Origin: a bacterium
Lineage (GTDB): Bacteria; Armatimonadota; Zipacnadia; Zipacnadales; UBA11051
NCBI GenBank assembly: GCA_021372615.1
Contig: JAJFUB010000163.1
Location: forward strand, 1 to 33,833
Reading direction: 5' to 3'
DNA length: 33,833 nucleotides
The notes under the pieces are model-generated. The model was not told the origin of the DNA and made no database searches. It saw only the letters and a list, made by a program, of their open reading frames with translations. This document shows positions 33,780 through 33,833 of the stretch, piece after piece (position 1 is the stretch's first letter; each line of letters starts with the position of its first letter). A program made the translations under genes and the position numbers.

Positions 33780-33833
33780 GCGTCGTGTGCGACAGGCCTC
33801 ACGGCCGGCGGCGGGTCCCGTCGCACACGACGC
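33780..33833. repeat. Inverted repeat at the right window edge
   Basis: GCGTCGTGTGCGAC (33780-33793) is the exact reverse complement of GTCGCACACGACGC (33820-33833), with 26 bases between. Each arm has an internal GTCG-TGTG-CGAC palindrome, matching the architecture of the paired palindromes elsewhere in the window. The right arm touches the window end, so the full element is likely longer. Confidence 0.7.

Overview
This 33.8 kb window is GC-rich chromosomal DNA from a diderm bacterium. The envelope type is inferred from a large secreted protein ending in a C-terminal Phe beta-barrel signature, several Sec signal peptides and a FecR domain predicted to lie outside the membrane. Combined with a T-box leader, a SigH-type sigma factor, many secreted sugar-active proteins and the housekeeping set, this points to an uncultivated-type lineage such as Armatimonadota or a related diderm Terrabacterium. 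That placement is inference. No phage, plasmid, CRISPR, tRNA or rRNA gene was recognised.

Layout. 1-781 (minus): D-aminoacyl-tRNA deacylase (dtd) followed by a TPR protein cut by the window edge. 971-2395 (plus): B12-binding radical SAM protein. 2481-4551 (plus): promoter, isoleucine-type T-box leader and citramalate synthase (cimA), so the leader's predicted specificity and the enzyme's pathway agree. 4610-5452: mutM. 5513-6355 (minus): secreted protein interrupted by an in-frame TGA. 6496-6942 (minus): Hsp20. 7365-9566: outer-membrane beta-barrel candidate. 9622-11445: promoter, CvpA-like protein, UBA-like small membrane protein, SigH-family sigma factor, terminator. 11576-14659: glyQ and glyS. 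14804-17746 (minus): secreted GH42-like protein and a membrane-anchored CxxC oxidoreductase. 17970-19037: dGTPase-like HD phosphohydrolase. 19057-21840 (minus): secreted GH39-like clan GH-A protein. 21969-25905 (plus): secreted protein made of two homologous halves, a Gfo/Idh/MocA oxidoreductase and a membrane EEP-family hydrolase. 25959-28198 (minus): ATP-type PEP carboxykinase and a DUF2148 Fe-S protein. 28378-32569 (minus): a two-gene operon of a CHASE2 nucleotide cyclase and a zinc ribbon/sugar-permease/FecR/TPR fusion. 32702-33763: secreted alpha/beta hydrolase.

The most unusual items are: (1) the cyclase and FecR-permease fusion operon, which looks like an envelope-sensing second-messenger module, with a cyclase whose purine-selecting residues are atypical; (2) a set of nested inverted repeats resembling REPINs, built on several different core sequences and placed in intergenic gaps, including between glyQ and glyS; (3) a T-box leader that itself contains copies of dispersed repeats; and (4) a gene with an in-frame TGA after which plausible coding sequence continues to a TAG next to a hairpin.

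Six strong sigma-70-type promoters were found (five with exactly 17-nt spacers). Most genes have clear Shine-Dalgarno sites, which were used to shorten several over-extended reading frames.
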